The notes: generated by a model from the sequence alone, not told the origin. Shown: positions 50,761 to 59,750, counted from the first letter of the stretch. The stretch is DNA of 64,000 nt from Candidatus Poribacteria bacterium (GCA_022827185.1 JAJDTM010000015.1:1-64000); one strand, 5' to 3'. Program-made: numbers and translations.

Positions 50761-51024
50761 TTATTCAAAATATGCTGCGTTGATCTCTATGTATTCTTCC
50801 CACGCTTCTGGCACTTCATCCTCTATGAAGATCGCCTCGACCGGACATTCCGGTTCACATACACTACAATCAATGCACTCTTCGGGATCAATGTAGAGTT
50901 GGTTAACTTCTTCAAATTCGTCGGGTGCATCAGTCGGATGTGGATGGATACAATCCACAGGACACACATCAACACATGCACTATCTTTTACGTCAATACA
51001 GGGTTCGCAAATTACATACGTCAT
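50761..51024 (-). CDS. 7Fe-type ferredoxin (3Fe-4S and 4Fe-4S), copy 2
   Basis: This 87-residue electron carrier resembles the Thermus/Azotobacter 7Fe ferredoxin family. Cys6, 9, 17, 21, 25, 50, 53, 56 and 60 are visible. By alignment Cys9, 17 and 60 fit the 3Fe-4S cluster and Cys21, 50, 53 and 56 the 4Fe-4S cluster. The position of the extra cysteine of 8Fe forms is Val12. AAGGAG precedes the ATG. It is the last gene of the sigma-factor operon and a near copy of the next upstream ferredoxin. Confidence 0.94.
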   Translation of the reverse strand: MTYVICEPCIDVKDSACVDVCPVDCIHPHPTDAPDEFEEVNQLYIDPEECIDCSVCEPECPVEAIFIEDEVPEAWEEYIEINAAYFE

Positions 51025-51051
51025 CTCATTTATCTCCTTTCTGGTACTATT

Positions 51052-51315
51052 TTATTCAAAATATTCCGCGTTGATTTCTATAAAATGCTCCCACTCCTCC
51101 GGTACCTCCTCTTCCATGAAGATCGCCTCAACAGGACATGCCGGTTCACATATACCACAATCGATGCATTCTTCTGGATCAATATAGAGTTGATTTACGG
51201 TTTCATATTCGTCGGCTGCACCGGTCGGATGTGGGTGAATGCAGTCCACGGGGCATATCTCAACACAAGCGTTATCTTTTACGTCAATGCAGGGTTCGCA
51301 AATTACATACGTCAT
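51052..51315 (-). CDS. 7Fe-type ferredoxin (3Fe-4S and 4Fe-4S), copy 1
   Basis: The 87-residue protein has the same cysteine layout as copy 2, including 'MTYVICEPCIDVKDNACVEI' and 'CIDCGICEPACPVEAIF'. The two copies are about 80 percent identical by eye and separated by 27 nt, a recent tandem duplication. AAGGAG lies before the ATG. Both would feed low-potential electrons to redox enzymes, and the partner is not visible here. Confidence 0.94.
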   Translation of the reverse strand: MTYVICEPCIDVKDNACVEICPVDCIHPHPTGAADEYETVNQLYIDPEECIDCGICEPACPVEAIFMEEEVPEEWEHFIEINAEYFE

Positions 51316-51404
51316 TTTTTCTCCTTTTTATGTGTTTTGATCGGATTAATAGCGTATCTTAATAGCCGTTCTTGTCGGTGTGTGCCAATCCATTGTTTGT
51401 TATT

Positions 51405-52145
51405 TCAAAACGGCAAAGCAGTATTCACACCAGCAGATTTCCAATGGACTTCAGGGTTTTGCACATCATTGGAATATGAATAGTTACCTTGGACGTAGCG
51501 GATCCCTACCATAATCTCTAAGCGATAGGTGAGTTCCTTCGCCTCCGCGATATCCACCTCATCTTCGGCGTCCTTCTGGAGTTCAAAACCTCTATGGAGT
51601 AACTTCACCTGCAATCCATGTCCCGCTAAGGTAGTTGCGAGGCGATTTGCCAACGCTTCAAACTCTGGAAACGCGATCTCGGTACTATCTTCCGCCTGCC
51701 ATAGTTTAAAACCTCTATGGCGTACTGGTACGTCCAAACCCTCTTTTTTCAACAAAACTTCCAGTGTCACCATATCGTTGCAACGATAATCGATCCCTTC
51801 ATCTACGAGGATTTCCAACCGAAACCCCTTGTCAACGACTGTCAACGGAAGTCTCTGTTCTTCAATTAGGGATTTCAGAACTTCTTTAACTTCCGGGGCA
51901 CGGTGCGTTTCAGCAGCGAGGTGAGTCGTCGCTGCATCAGACTCGGACACAGACCTACCCACCGAAATAGAATGGCTCCCACCGCCGCCGTTCATCCATT
52001 GATTTACCACTTCCTCCATCCTTGATTGCGTCAAACCATCTGCTTTCTCACTAACTAATTGGGGACCGCCATTGGACGCACGGAGCGGTAGTTCGAGTTC
52101 AGCAATCAAAGCGTCTAATAGTTCTTTGACATCATTTGGACGCAT
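51405..52145 (-). CDS. Unknown protein with internal 'GF.L' repeats, paralogue B
   Basis: This 246-residue soluble protein has no signal peptide. It contains three similar segments 'LPLTVVDKGFRLEIL', 'LDVPVRHRGFKLWQA' and 'LQVKLLHRGFELQKD', each about 45-60 residues apart, which suggests an internal repeat of a small beta unit. The N-terminal 'DVKELLDALI' matches the N-terminus of paralogue A. I know no family with this architecture. It sits in the operon of an ECF sigma factor and two ferredoxins. Confidence 0.72.
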   Translation of the reverse strand: MRPNDVKELLDALIAELELPLRASNGGPQLVSEKADGLTQSRMEEVVNQWMNGGGGSHSISVGRSVSESDAATTHLAAETHRAPEVKEVLKSLIEEQRLPLTVVDKGFRLEILVDEGIDYRCNDMVTLEVLLKKEGLDVPVRHRGFKLWQAEDSTEIAFPEFEALANRLATTLAGHGLQVKLLHRGFELQKDAEDEVDIAEAKELTYRLEIMVGIRYVQGNYSYSNDVQNPEVHWKSAGVNTALPF

Positions 52146-52191
52146 GAGTTTTCTCCTTTCTCTAAATCAAATCTTTTGTCCGTTTTACAAT

Positions 52192-52899
52192 CTAACGCCG
52201 TGGAAAACGCCACAGAGAGACACAAATACTCGCACTCGTCCAACTCATATCTGAGGCTTCATCACGGTTCGCGTATTCGTAAGCATTCAGCACATAATTA
52301 ATCCCAAAGGTTGTCCCTATCTGTTCAGCAAGTTCTTTCACTTTTGAAAGAGGGATCTCAGTTTCCGCCGCCTTTTCAAACTGGAAACCCCGATGGAACA
52401 TTTTTGCCTTTATACCCTGCTCTTTGAGTAATATCTCAAAGCGATTTGTAACCTTCTCAAGCTGCGGTAGTTGAACCTCAGCACCTGTTTTTTTTCCTAA
52501 CCGAAAGCCGCCGTGAAGAATTTTAACGGGGTAACGCGTCGGATCAGCCACCGCAAGGGTAATCAACCGGAAACCACCGTCACTGAAACGGAGCGGCAGC
52601 GACTGTTCCGCAATCACAGATTCAAGAAACCCTTCGATCGCTAAGAATTCCAGCAATTCTTTGGCGGGTGAAGAAGCATCAGTTTTCGTGTAGAATTCCA
52701 TAATATCAGGTTGTCCAAGTGGAAGCACATGGATTTTACCGTCCTTGTTCCACTGGTTAATGACATCCTTAATACGCGCCTCTGTCGTGGAATACTTTGC
52801 CACTAAAGCCCGAGTTGGTGCCATATCTACGATGTCAATTGGGAAACTTTCTTCTACAAGTAGTTGCTTCAGCAATTCCTTGACATCCGTCGGTGTCAT
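52192..52899 (-). CDS. Unknown protein with internal 'GF.L' repeats, paralogue A
   Basis: The 235-residue soluble protein shares with paralogue B the N-terminal 'DVKELLKQLL', the repeats 'LPLRFSDGGFRLITL', 'YPVKILHGGFRLGKK' and 'IKAKMFHRGFQFEKA', and a C-terminal 'GI.YV...Y.Y'. The first part (about 1-70) is helical with an 'INQW' motif also found in B. AAGGAGA precedes the ATG. The gene follows the sigma factor by 67 nt, so it may be a regulatory partner or target. Function unknown. Confidence 0.72.
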   Translation of the reverse strand: MTPTDVKELLKQLLVEESFPIDIVDMAPTRALVAKYSTTEARIKDVINQWNKDGKIHVLPLGQPDIMEFYTKTDASSPAKELLEFLAIEGFLESVIAEQSLPLRFSDGGFRLITLAVADPTRYPVKILHGGFRLGKKTGAEVQLPQLEKVTNRFEILLKEQGIKAKMFHRGFQFEKAAETEIPLSKVKELAEQIGTTFGINYVLNAYEYANRDEASDMSWTSASICVSLWRFPRR

Positions 52900-52966
52900 A
52901 TCGGTGTCTCCTTTTGTGAATTAAGAATGCAAATCGACAAAAAAGGTTACATCCCGTATACAATTT

Positions 52967-53566
52967 CTAACCTTTATCGCGGAATATATGGTCGAACTCG
53001 CCGGGATATTCCGCCTTCATCCAAGCGACTAACTTCTGTTTTGCGCGATGCAACCGCACCTTCGTCGCCGATGGACTGATGTCCAAGGTTTTTGCAATTT
53101 CTTCAAGTGTCATGTTGTTGAGTCTCAGTTCAAACGCACGCTGCTCTGATTCAGGCAACCGCTCTGCTAAAGCACGGACAATCTCTAACTGTTCTTCAGC
53201 GATGATCGACTCTATAGGCGAGCGATGCTCAGGTTCTATCGTATGGGTTTCAAAGATTTCATCAACAGGATCCGTCTTAATGTTTCTCTGGTTTTCTCGG
53301 ATATGTGCTGCGATGAGTTGCTTTGCGATGCTGAACATCCAGTTTGAAAACTTTTTGCGATCCCGAAGCGTTCCGAGGTGCTTGTGTACCCTAATAAAGG
53401 TCTCTTGCATCAGGTCTTGCGCTGTCTCCCAGCTGCCAACGCGTCTATAGAAAAAATTAAGAAGCGACATCTCATAACGATGATAGAGGATTTCAAATGC
53501 GCCCTCATTCTCATCATCTAAACTTTGATACACCAGTTCTTCGTCGCGTGATTCGTCCATTGTCAT
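52967..53566 (-). CDS. ECF-type RNA polymerase sigma factor
   Basis: The protein has 199 residues from ATG 53566 (AGGA 6 nt upstream); a GTG at 53590 is the longer alternative. Region 2 is 'AFEILYHRYEMSLLNFFYRR' with 'AQDLMQETFIRVHKHL', and region 4 is 'LPESEQRAFELRLNNMTLEE' followed by 'IAKTLDISPSATKVRLHRAK'. ECF factors direct RNA polymerase to a small set of stress or envelope genes. No anti-sigma factor with a membrane helix follows. Instead two unknown paralogues and two ferredoxins are in the same operon. Confidence 0.93.
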   Translation of the reverse strand: MTMDESRDEELVYQSLDDENEGAFEILYHRYEMSLLNFFYRRVGSWETAQDLMQETFIRVHKHLGTLRDRKKFSNWMFSIAKQLIAAHIRENQRNIKTDPVDEIFETHTIEPEHRSPIESIIAEEQLEIVRALAERLPESEQRAFELRLNNMTLEEIAKTLDISPSATKVRLHRAKQKLVAWMKAEYPGEFDHIFRDKG

Positions 53567-53665
53567 TACGTCCTGTCTTAGAATCTCCACCTATAGCAAA
53601 ATTGATCTCTCTGTAGTGACATCCCTTGTCGATGTCCGTAAACTTTTTATGAGAAGATACATTGC

Positions 53666-53701
53666 AAGTCCCCCTGATAAGGGGGATTTAGGGGGTTTCT
53701 T
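53666..53701. repeat. 36-bp dispersed repeat, copy 2
   Basis: Identical to 19161-19196 over 36 bp. It lies in the 224-bp gap between the sigma-factor gene and the thioredoxin gene. Confidence 0.85.
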
Positions 53702-53790
53702 TCATGAGAGATTCCTATTTGGCAAGACCCGTCAACTATTTATGAGATGCCTTGTAGTAGGGAAACCCTTCATCGCCCGTCAATTCGCGA

Positions 53791-55107
53791 CTAACTCTTT
53801 TTGTCATCTATCTCCGACGAGACCAATTCTTCCAACAACCTGCCTCTCGCCTTAACCGAGATAACCTTACCTACCCGATCAATCAGAAACGGTGCGGGAA
53901 TACTGCGGATACCATACCGCTTCGCGAAAGCACCCCCAAAACCGTCACCGTCCAAAATTTGTCGCCACGGTATCTCCTGCTCTTTGATGAACTCGCGTAA
54001 CACCGCTGCGTCTTCATCCAAACTCACGCCGATAACGTCAAAACCTTCGGCGTGGTATTTCTCGTACACCGCCTTGATCCTCGGTATCTCTCCGAGGCAG
54101 GGACCGCACCACACCGCCCAGAAATCGAGCAACACGACCTTACCGCGATAGTCAGCCAGCGAAATCGGTTTGCCATCAAGGTCAACCGCAGCTGAGAAAT
54201 CAGGCAACACCTGTCCCTCCCATCCCAAACTCGGATCCGCTTTGACCTTATATTCTCTCGCAAGTTCAGTGTTTCCCAATTTCTCATGGATATTCGCTAA
54301 TCCGTTTAGAGCGTTCCAGTCATTTGCGTCCTGCGCCAACTGCATTTCAAAAACCGTCTGTGCCTGCTTGAGAACTTTTTCCGTCGCTTCAGTATCTCCT
54401 AAAGCTTCGAGAATCTCAACTAACATGCGAACAGTATCCCAATCGTCAGGCGTCCGTTCCAACTGTTCTTCAAAAACGGCTTGAATCTTTTCCATTACTA
54501 CTGTCCACCGTTCACGTAGCGGATCATCGCTTTCAAGTGCTTTATAAAAGTCGTTGGGTCTTGATGTGACATGCAAGTAGTCATAGCAACAACGGAATAG
54601 CCATTGGTACAAAGTTGGTTTTTCGCCGTCCCGATGCCGCTCAAAGAGTTTTTCAAGCGCGATGACTGCTTTCTCAAAGTAGAGCGGATCAATTCCTGAT
54701 TTTTCAAACGCCAAATAACAGAGTTCAACATCGTTTGGCAGCAATATCATGGCTTTCTCTGAAAAATGCCAGAATTCGTCAGGAGGTATATCGTACGATG
54801 ATTCTGTCACCGCGATTGCCAAAAATTTAGCTGCTGCGCCGTTATCAGGATCAGTTTCCAGCATACGTTCAGCATACTCGGTCAGTTTTTGACGCATCTC
54901 ATCTGGAAAACGCCAGACATACTCATTCCATATTAAATCCGCCGGAAGTGCCGTTTTCCCGTCAACGACACCCATATCAATTTTGGTTTTGAAGTAATTG
55001 ATAAGCTTTTCCTGAACGTCCACAGGGACCTCCCATTCACTGGATACGCCACGATTCTCAAGTGTATTCAGAAAGGCATCCCATACATCTACACTATTTT
55101 CTTTCAC
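53791..55107 (-). CDS. TPR-type protein with C-terminal thioredoxin (TlpA/ResA-like) domain
   Basis: The protein has 438 residues from GTG 55107, chosen because GGAGG lies 7 nt upstream (the frame could begin at 55206). There is no signal peptide. The N-terminal two thirds are helical repeats of TPR type (about residues 60-290). The C-terminal domain has 'PDFSAAVDLDGKPISLADYR' and 'WAVWCGPCLGEIP', a thioredoxin CGPC active site, and 'GVSLDEDAAVLREFI'. TlpA/AhpC-TSA domains reduce disulfides. Cytoplasmic location of such a fusion is unusual. Confidence 0.88.
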   Translation of the reverse strand: MKENSVDVWDAFLNTLENRGVSSEWEVPVDVQEKLINYFKTKIDMGVVDGKTALPADLIWNEYVWRFPDEMRQKLTEYAERMLETDPDNGAAAKFLAIAVTESSYDIPPDEFWHFSEKAMILLPNDVELCYLAFEKSGIDPLYFEKAVIALEKLFERHRDGEKPTLYQWLFRCCYDYLHVTSRPNDFYKALESDDPLRERWTVVMEKIQAVFEEQLERTPDDWDTVRMLVEILEALGDTEATEKVLKQAQTVFEMQLAQDANDWNALNGLANIHEKLGNTELAREYKVKADPSLGWEGQVLPDFSAAVDLDGKPISLADYRGKVVLLDFWAVWCGPCLGEIPRIKAVYEKYHAEGFDVIGVSLDEDAAVLREFIKEQEIPWRQILDGDGFGGAFAKRYGIRSIPAPFLIDRVGKVISVKARGRLLEELVSSEIDDKKS

Positions 55108-55355
55108 AGTTTTACCTCCAAATTTCCGGTGTTCACAAAACACGTGGTCTCGGTTTGATATTTTTGAATTTGAAACGTCATCGTCAGTTAAGAATGCAAA
55201 TCCCACAAAAAGGTTACATAAAAAATGACCACGCCGTAATTAAAGCGACGGGTTTCGACACGGAAGGACTCTTTACTGAAAACTGAAAACTAATCACCAT
55301 TCTTTTCCATTTCATGCTACAATCATTTATCAAACCACACAAGCGAACACATTGT

Positions 55356-56897
55356 ATGAATAATACCATCTATTCGATTTTACTGTCCCTTTTCTTTATC
55401 GCTACGGGCATCTGCCAAACACCAGACAGGGCAACCCTCCACGGGACACTCGTTGATGCCGAAAACGGACAACCGATTCCCGATGTCCTCGTGCGTGCCG
55501 ATACTGAAAAACTCGCCAGCGTCCACCCGAATCGCGAGTTTGAACACGCAACGGCAACAACAGCAGATGGTGCTTTTTCACTGGCGATCCCGAATGATCC
55601 GCGAACCTATTACGCCTTCTCACTCATGGCACTCCATCCCCAATATCAGGCGAAACGCTTGCGGTACGAGATGTCTCCCGGAAAAAGTAAGTATCCTTTA
55701 GGAAAGATCGCACTGAGACGCACCCTATCTTTGCATGGCAAAGTCTCTGGTCCAAAGAATGTCGCTGGACTCGTCGTAAATCTGAGGATGCACACGAAAT
55801 CGGCGGACTTCTTTCGCGCCGCCGCACCGATTGAGAACGCAGCAAAGACTGACACCACAGGCAACTTCCACTTTACGGATCTCTATCCGATCGAGTACAC
55901 CTTGACAATTTCTCAGGACGGTGTTATTATAGCGTATATGGTGTCTATTAACCCGCAAAAACAGACACAGATTGCCGTCCGCTTGCCGAAAATGAAAACG
56001 TTACGCGGTACAGTTGTTGATGCACAAGCGCAGCCAATAGCAGGGGCACAAGTTTACGCAACACGCTACGCCGAAATACCACACGGACACAGCGCACGCC
56101 TCGCAACAGTACAGACAAATGAGGCGGGCAATTTTCAGATGCAGATGTTAGAAACCGAGCCGCGACTCCTTTCGCTTGAGATAAGCAAACAGGGTTATTT
56201 TTCCAGAATCTACGAGCACGTGGACATCGGAAAAATGCCGTCAATGATCCCCCTCGAAAAAGGGATTACTATTAAAGGTCGTGTTGTCTTACCACGGGGT
56301 CTCCCCTCGGATGCACAGTTCACGGTAAAGGTATTTCCCGCAGATGGACGTATGGAACCGAACTTGAATCCTTTAGCGTTACACAAACCCCTCTTATCGA
56401 GATCCTTTCCTGTAACAGCATCTGCTTTCAGCATTAATGGACTCTTTGCGGAAAAATACACCCTCTATGTCGGCGGAGACGGCATCTCGGCAACCGGCAT
56501 TGATGTGAACGCTGCCGCGAATACTGAGGCACTCTTTATTATTGCTGATCAACCCGTAACAACATTGCAAGGACAGGTCCTCTGGGCAGATACCGAAGAA
56601 CCCGTTCCCAACGCTGTTGTTTCGCGTTCATGGTATCCGTGGGAATTGCATCCGTCCGACATGTCAATGACGCTGGATCGGTTTGAGGTAGAGACAGACG
56701 CGCGTGGCGAATTTAAATTCTCCAATCTCACAGCAGCGCGCTATCAACTATACATCCGCGCCGTCCACGCAGTATTTGAAGGAACCCCAAAACGTTACCA
56801 GCGAAGGCTTATTCACAAACAGGTCGCAATTCCTGTCGCTGGCACGACATACCGCATCTATCTGGGAAAACAAGATGGCACCTCTTTCGCAAAGTAG
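55356..56897 (+). CDS. Exported protein with carboxypeptidase-regulatory-like (CarboxypepD_reg) domains
   Basis: The protein has 513 residues from ATG 55356 (the frame opens at 55314). Signal peptide 'IYSILLSLFFIATGICQT'. It contains a string of beta-sandwich modules with 'HGTLVDAENGQPIPDVLVRA', 'LRGTVVDAQAQPIAGAQVYA' and 'LQGQVLWADTEEPVPNAVVS', each ending in 'G.F...L....Y.L'-like turns. Such modules hold surface proteins together or bind substrates. No catalytic domain is visible and no barrel C-terminus. The RBS is poor. Confidence 0.82.
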   Translation: MNNTIYSILLSLFFIATGICQTPDRATLHGTLVDAENGQPIPDVLVRADTEKLASVHPNREFEHATATTADGAFSLAIPNDPRTYYAFSLMALHPQYQAKRLRYEMSPGKSKYPLGKIALRRTLSLHGKVSGPKNVAGLVVNLRMHTKSADFFRAAAPIENAAKTDTTGNFHFTDLYPIEYTLTISQDGVIIAYMVSINPQKQTQIAVRLPKMKTLRGTVVDAQAQPIAGAQVYATRYAEIPHGHSARLATVQTNEAGNFQMQMLETEPRLLSLEISKQGYFSRIYEHVDIGKMPSMIPLEKGITIKGRVVLPRGLPSDAQFTVKVFPADGRMEPNLNPLALHKPLLSRSFPVTASAFSINGLFAEKYTLYVGGDGISATGIDVNAAANTEALFIIADQPVTTLQGQVLWADTEEPVPNAVVSRSWYPWELHPSDMSMTLDRFEVETDARGEFKFSNLTAARYQLYIRAVHAVFEGTPKRYQRRLIHKQVAIPVAGTTYRIYLGKQDGTSFAK

Positions 56898-56957
56898 TAG
56901 GCACACGCCGTGTGCCGTAAACAAAAACCAAAGTAGTAGGCACACGCCGTGTGCCGT
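56896..56957. repeat. Palindromic repeat pair, family GGCAC...GTGCC
   Basis: Identical copies (56896-56918 and 56935-56957) around GGCACACGCCGTGTGCC. The first begins at the stop codon of the preceding gene. Confidence 0.88.
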
Positions 56958-56986
56958 TCACCCTACATAGAGAAAGCACTCGTGAA

Positions 56987-57682
56987 ATGAAAAATATCGC
57001 ATATATACTCAAAGCAATCATAATTATCTGCACATTTCTTATTTCCTTGCCGAGCGTGGATGCCGTGTTTTGGGAAGACCCCTTCGAGCGAGCGGCGAAA
57101 GCAGACTGGCAGCACATCGGAAAAGATTCCAGATGGACGGTTGAGGACGGGTTTTTAAAGGCGGAAATCCAAGCGCAAGCGCAATGGAGCACGATATTTG
57201 AACTTTACCAATTCATCGCCTATCCGGGGCCCTATAACGACTTTACAATCACCCTCGAAACCGTCGGGGCAGCGCGTGCCAGATTCGGCATCGCACTCGC
57301 AAAGCATTTCCACAGCACCGCCCCAGAAATAGATGAACACGGCTACTACCTCTTTTTCACGAATGACATGTATACATCAAGAGATGGCGAGATTTTTATC
57401 GAACCCGGACAACGCTGGAATACAGACGAACTCCAGCAGATGGAATTACACTTTAAAGACGGCAGATTCCAACTCTCTGCGGACAGCGAATCTCGCGTCG
57501 ACTTTACGGATGCAAACTTCAAGCATATTGACATTATCGCTTTTGTGCTCGCAGGATTTATCACAGAGGATGTCAATATCGGCAACGCGTGGGTAGACAC
57601 GTTTACAATTGATGGACTTGCAGTCTCACCCCTACGCAAATTAGCAACAACCTGGGCACACCTAAAGCAAGAACAACCCTAA
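56987..57682 (+). CDS. Exported protein with KLxTxW tail, paralogue 1 (LamG/DUF1080-like fold)
   Basis: The protein has 231 residues from ATG 56987. Signal peptide ends 'SVDAV'. The body begins 'WEDPFERAAKADWQHIGKDS' and contains 'WTVEDGFLKAEI', 'YQFIAYPGPYNDFTITLETV' and 'GIALAKHF'. The beta-rich pattern resembles concanavalin-like (3-keto-disaccharide-hydrolase/DUF1080) domains. It ends 'VSPLRKLATTWAHLKQEQP', the shared tail. The protein at 58578 is a paralogue with the same order of motifs. Function unknown. Confidence 0.75.
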   Translation: MKNIAYILKAIIIICTFLISLPSVDAVFWEDPFERAAKADWQHIGKDSRWTVEDGFLKAEIQAQAQWSTIFELYQFIAYPGPYNDFTITLETVGAARARFGIALAKHFHSTAPEIDEHGYYLFFTNDMYTSRDGEIFIEPGQRWNTDELQQMELHFKDGRFQLSADSESRVDFTDANFKHIDIIAFVLAGFITEDVNIGNAWVDTFTIDGLAVSPLRKLATTWAHLKQEQP

Positions 57683-57772
57683 CGGTTTTCGGTTATCAAC
57701 TAACAAGAGGTCTTTATTAAACACAATACCCCTCTTAACTGAAAACTGGCAACTGAAAACTGACAACTATAA
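57681..57772. repeat. Degenerate 'actggcaactgaaaactgac' repeat block
   Basis: The gap consists of GTTTTCGGTTATCAACTAAC and ACTGAAAACTGGCAACTG variants and ends directly before the next ATG. Confidence 0.55.
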
Positions 57773-57775
57773 AAA

Positions 57776-58519
57776 ATGTTCCGAAAAAATTTAGACCTCA
57801 TTTTCGACGCTTTTTTACTCGTGACCGTTCTCATCATCGCGTTTTGGAACACCTACGCCAGAGCACGATTGAATCCGGGGGAACGCGCGCAACCCGCGAA
57901 TTCGGGGTTCTATTATCGAACGCCCGGTGTAAACGGAAAATGGTTCGGTCCCGAACTCAATTCCCTCACCCTCTGTAAGGGTGTCCATAATCCGTATAAC
58001 AACAGGGGACAGTTTGACATCGTAGAAACCGTTGAAAGTGCGGCGGTCTCCCGCTCAAGTATCCGAGGAGCGCTCCACTGGTACCGCGGACAGCAGTGGC
58101 GTTTTGCTACGGATGATACCCCGTGGGGCACAAACTTTTCCTACATCACACTCCGCGACGATTTAGGATGGAGTGAAATTAGTGTCGGTGGTGGCACAAC
58201 GGGGTACCCATGGAGTGGCATTGAACGGCACTGGCGCGACGGTGAAATTATCCGAGCGCAGGCTTTCGTCATCGGGTGGCGACGGTATGCGCGCGGCGCA
58301 GAGCGGTGGGTCTGTCCCATGTATTACAAAATCGGCGGATGGGAAGGTGAAACCCTTGAAGTCAACTGCAAAACCCTAAGAACCTGGTTTCCGCCTGATT
58401 GGGATGTTTTAAAACAGAACGACGGAGACTTCGGGCCACCCGTCGAACGCAAACGGGGTGTGCTGAGTCGATGGGGAAAGAAAACACAACGCTGGTACGA
58501 CTGCATAAAAATCAATTAA
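57776..58519 (+). CDS. Membrane-anchored protein of unknown function
   Basis: The 247-residue protein has one N-terminal hydrophobic helix (about 8-27) acting as signal anchor, then a Trp/Gly/Arg-rich extracytoplasmic domain ('RTPGVNGKWFGPELNSL', 'GTNFSYITLRDDLGW', 'WEGETLEVNCKTLRTWF'). I recognise no family. Trp is unusually frequent, which suggests carbohydrate or aromatic binding. It lies between two KLxTxW-tailed paralogues but lacks the tail itself. Confidence 0.65.
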   Translation: MFRKNLDLIFDAFLLVTVLIIAFWNTYARARLNPGERAQPANSGFYYRTPGVNGKWFGPELNSLTLCKGVHNPYNNRGQFDIVETVESAAVSRSSIRGALHWYRGQQWRFATDDTPWGTNFSYITLRDDLGWSEISVGGGTTGYPWSGIERHWRDGEIIRAQAFVIGWRRYARGAERWVCPMYYKIGGWEGETLEVNCKTLRTWFPPDWDVLKQNDGDFGPPVERKRGVLSRWGKKTQRWYDCIKIN

Positions 58520-58577
58520 TTGGCTGCATTGTAGCATAGGAAACCGTTAGTCTCCTGTGCATTCGCTATATCCTTTT

Positions 58578-59279
58578 ATGTCACACAAAAACCTGATCAT
58601 CTTCATACTTCTCTACACTTTCATCAGCTGCACCCTCTCCGCATCCGCCGAGATGTGGCACGACGATTTCGATGTCGAAAACCCAGAAGCATGGGATGCC
58701 GTCGGAAAGAATTTCATCTGGAAAATAGATGATGGGTTTCTACGCGTAGAGGTGAAACGTGAATGGGAGATAGACTACGAACTCTACCAATTCACCGCAA
58801 TCCCGGGACCTTATAGGAACTTCGTAATCAAGATAAACGATTTCGGCGGCGATAAAACGCGTTTCGGTTTTTGTGTCGGACGGCATTTCTCCGATACCCC
58901 CGGAGACGATCCGTTCTTTTATGTCTTTTTTCCCGATGAAATCAGAGCAAGGCGTTTTGACGGTAAAGGCCGCAGCCATCCTTTTCGGTTTCGGCTTTCC
59001 AGGGAGCCGCGCACCCGTTGGGAAACAGATACCTTGACACAGATGGAATTACACTTTAATTTAGGATACTTCGTGCTGTTTGCAGACGGTAAATTCCGCA
59101 CCGCGTTCCAAGATGCCAACTTCGACAAAATTGAGATCCTCGGCTTCGTCATGGAGGGCATTAACATCGCAAACGAGTGGATCGGTCAGGCGTGGGCGGA
59201 TGCCTTCACCATCTCAGGACTCGACATCACACCAGAAGCCAAATTAACCGCAATGTGGAGCCAACTCAAACTGAGATAG
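58578..59279 (+). CDS. Exported protein with KLxTxW tail, paralogue 2 (LamG/DUF1080-like fold)
   Basis: The protein has 233 residues from ATG 58578 (GTG 58557 is an alternative). Signal peptide ends 'TLSASAE'. Motifs follow paralogue 1: 'WHDDFDVENPEAWDAVGKN', 'WKIDDGFLRVEV', 'YQFTAIPGPYRNFVIKINDF', 'FGFCVGRHF' and 'QMELHFNLGYFVLFADG'. It ends 'ITPEAKLTAMWSQLKLR', the shared C-terminal tail. A 'FISC' sequence in the signal could be a weak lipobox, though the A-S-A site makes ordinary cleavage more likely. Confidence 0.75.
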   Translation: MSHKNLIIFILLYTFISCTLSASAEMWHDDFDVENPEAWDAVGKNFIWKIDDGFLRVEVKREWEIDYELYQFTAIPGPYRNFVIKINDFGGDKTRFGFCVGRHFSDTPGDDPFFYVFFPDEIRARRFDGKGRSHPFRFRLSREPRTRWETDTLTQMELHFNLGYFVLFADGKFRTAFQDANFDKIEILGFVMEGINIANEWIGQAWADAFTISGLDITPEAKLTAMWSQLKLR

Positions 59280-59325
59280 AAAACCGCCCATTGATGAAAT
59301 TCCCTCCTAAGATCGGTTGCTGAAT

Positions 59326-59610
59326 ATGATAGAGAAAGAATTTAGGAACGAAGACCCATCAGGCAAGATTATTGCCTTTATGTTGCTCATCGTTTCTCTC
59401 ATGGGTGGTGGGCCATTCGCTGTTAAGCTCGGTCTGCAAGGCATTCCACCCCTAAAAATGGCATTCTTTCGGTGTATATTAGGCGTTATCGCCGTTGGCG
59501 GATTGGGAAACCGCACCATAGGTGTCAATTTTAGAAAAAATAACCGCCTCCGCCCCAGGTCCGGTAGGTTCGGTTTCCCAACCGAACCGGATACTAAGCG
59601 GAAAACTTGA
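59326..59610 (+). pseudogene. EamA/DMT-family transporter, N-terminal fragment
   Basis: The frame has 'IIAFMLLIVSLMGGGPFAVK' and 'GIPPLKMAFFRCILGVIAVG', the first membrane helices of EamA-type transporters (usually about 290 aa, ten helices). At 59516 the frame enters an inverted-repeat element and stops at 59610, so only about 63 residues are native. The remainder of the gene is not found downstream. The gene is inactive. Confidence 0.78.
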
Positions 59611-59750
59611 AAGCTTCAAAAACCTCTTTAGTTCCGTAGGAACGATATGTTTATAGCAGCGTTTTCAAGAAAAAACCTAAGCCCGTAGGGGCGACATGTT
59701 TATATCGGTGTCACAAAATACGATGAAAATCGCTAAATTGACACCTATGG
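59516..59750. mobile_element. 235-bp element with terminal inverted repeats (MITE-like)
   Basis: CCATAGGTGTCAATTTTAG (59516-59534) and CTAAATTGACACCTATGG (59733-59750) are inverted copies with one extra T. The interior has no gene. It includes the hairpin GGTTCGGTTTCCCAACCGAA (59567-59586) and two 'CCGTAGGAACGATATGT'-type repeats (CCGTAGG..CGA.ATGTTTATA). It sits inside the EamA gene. Confidence 0.78.
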
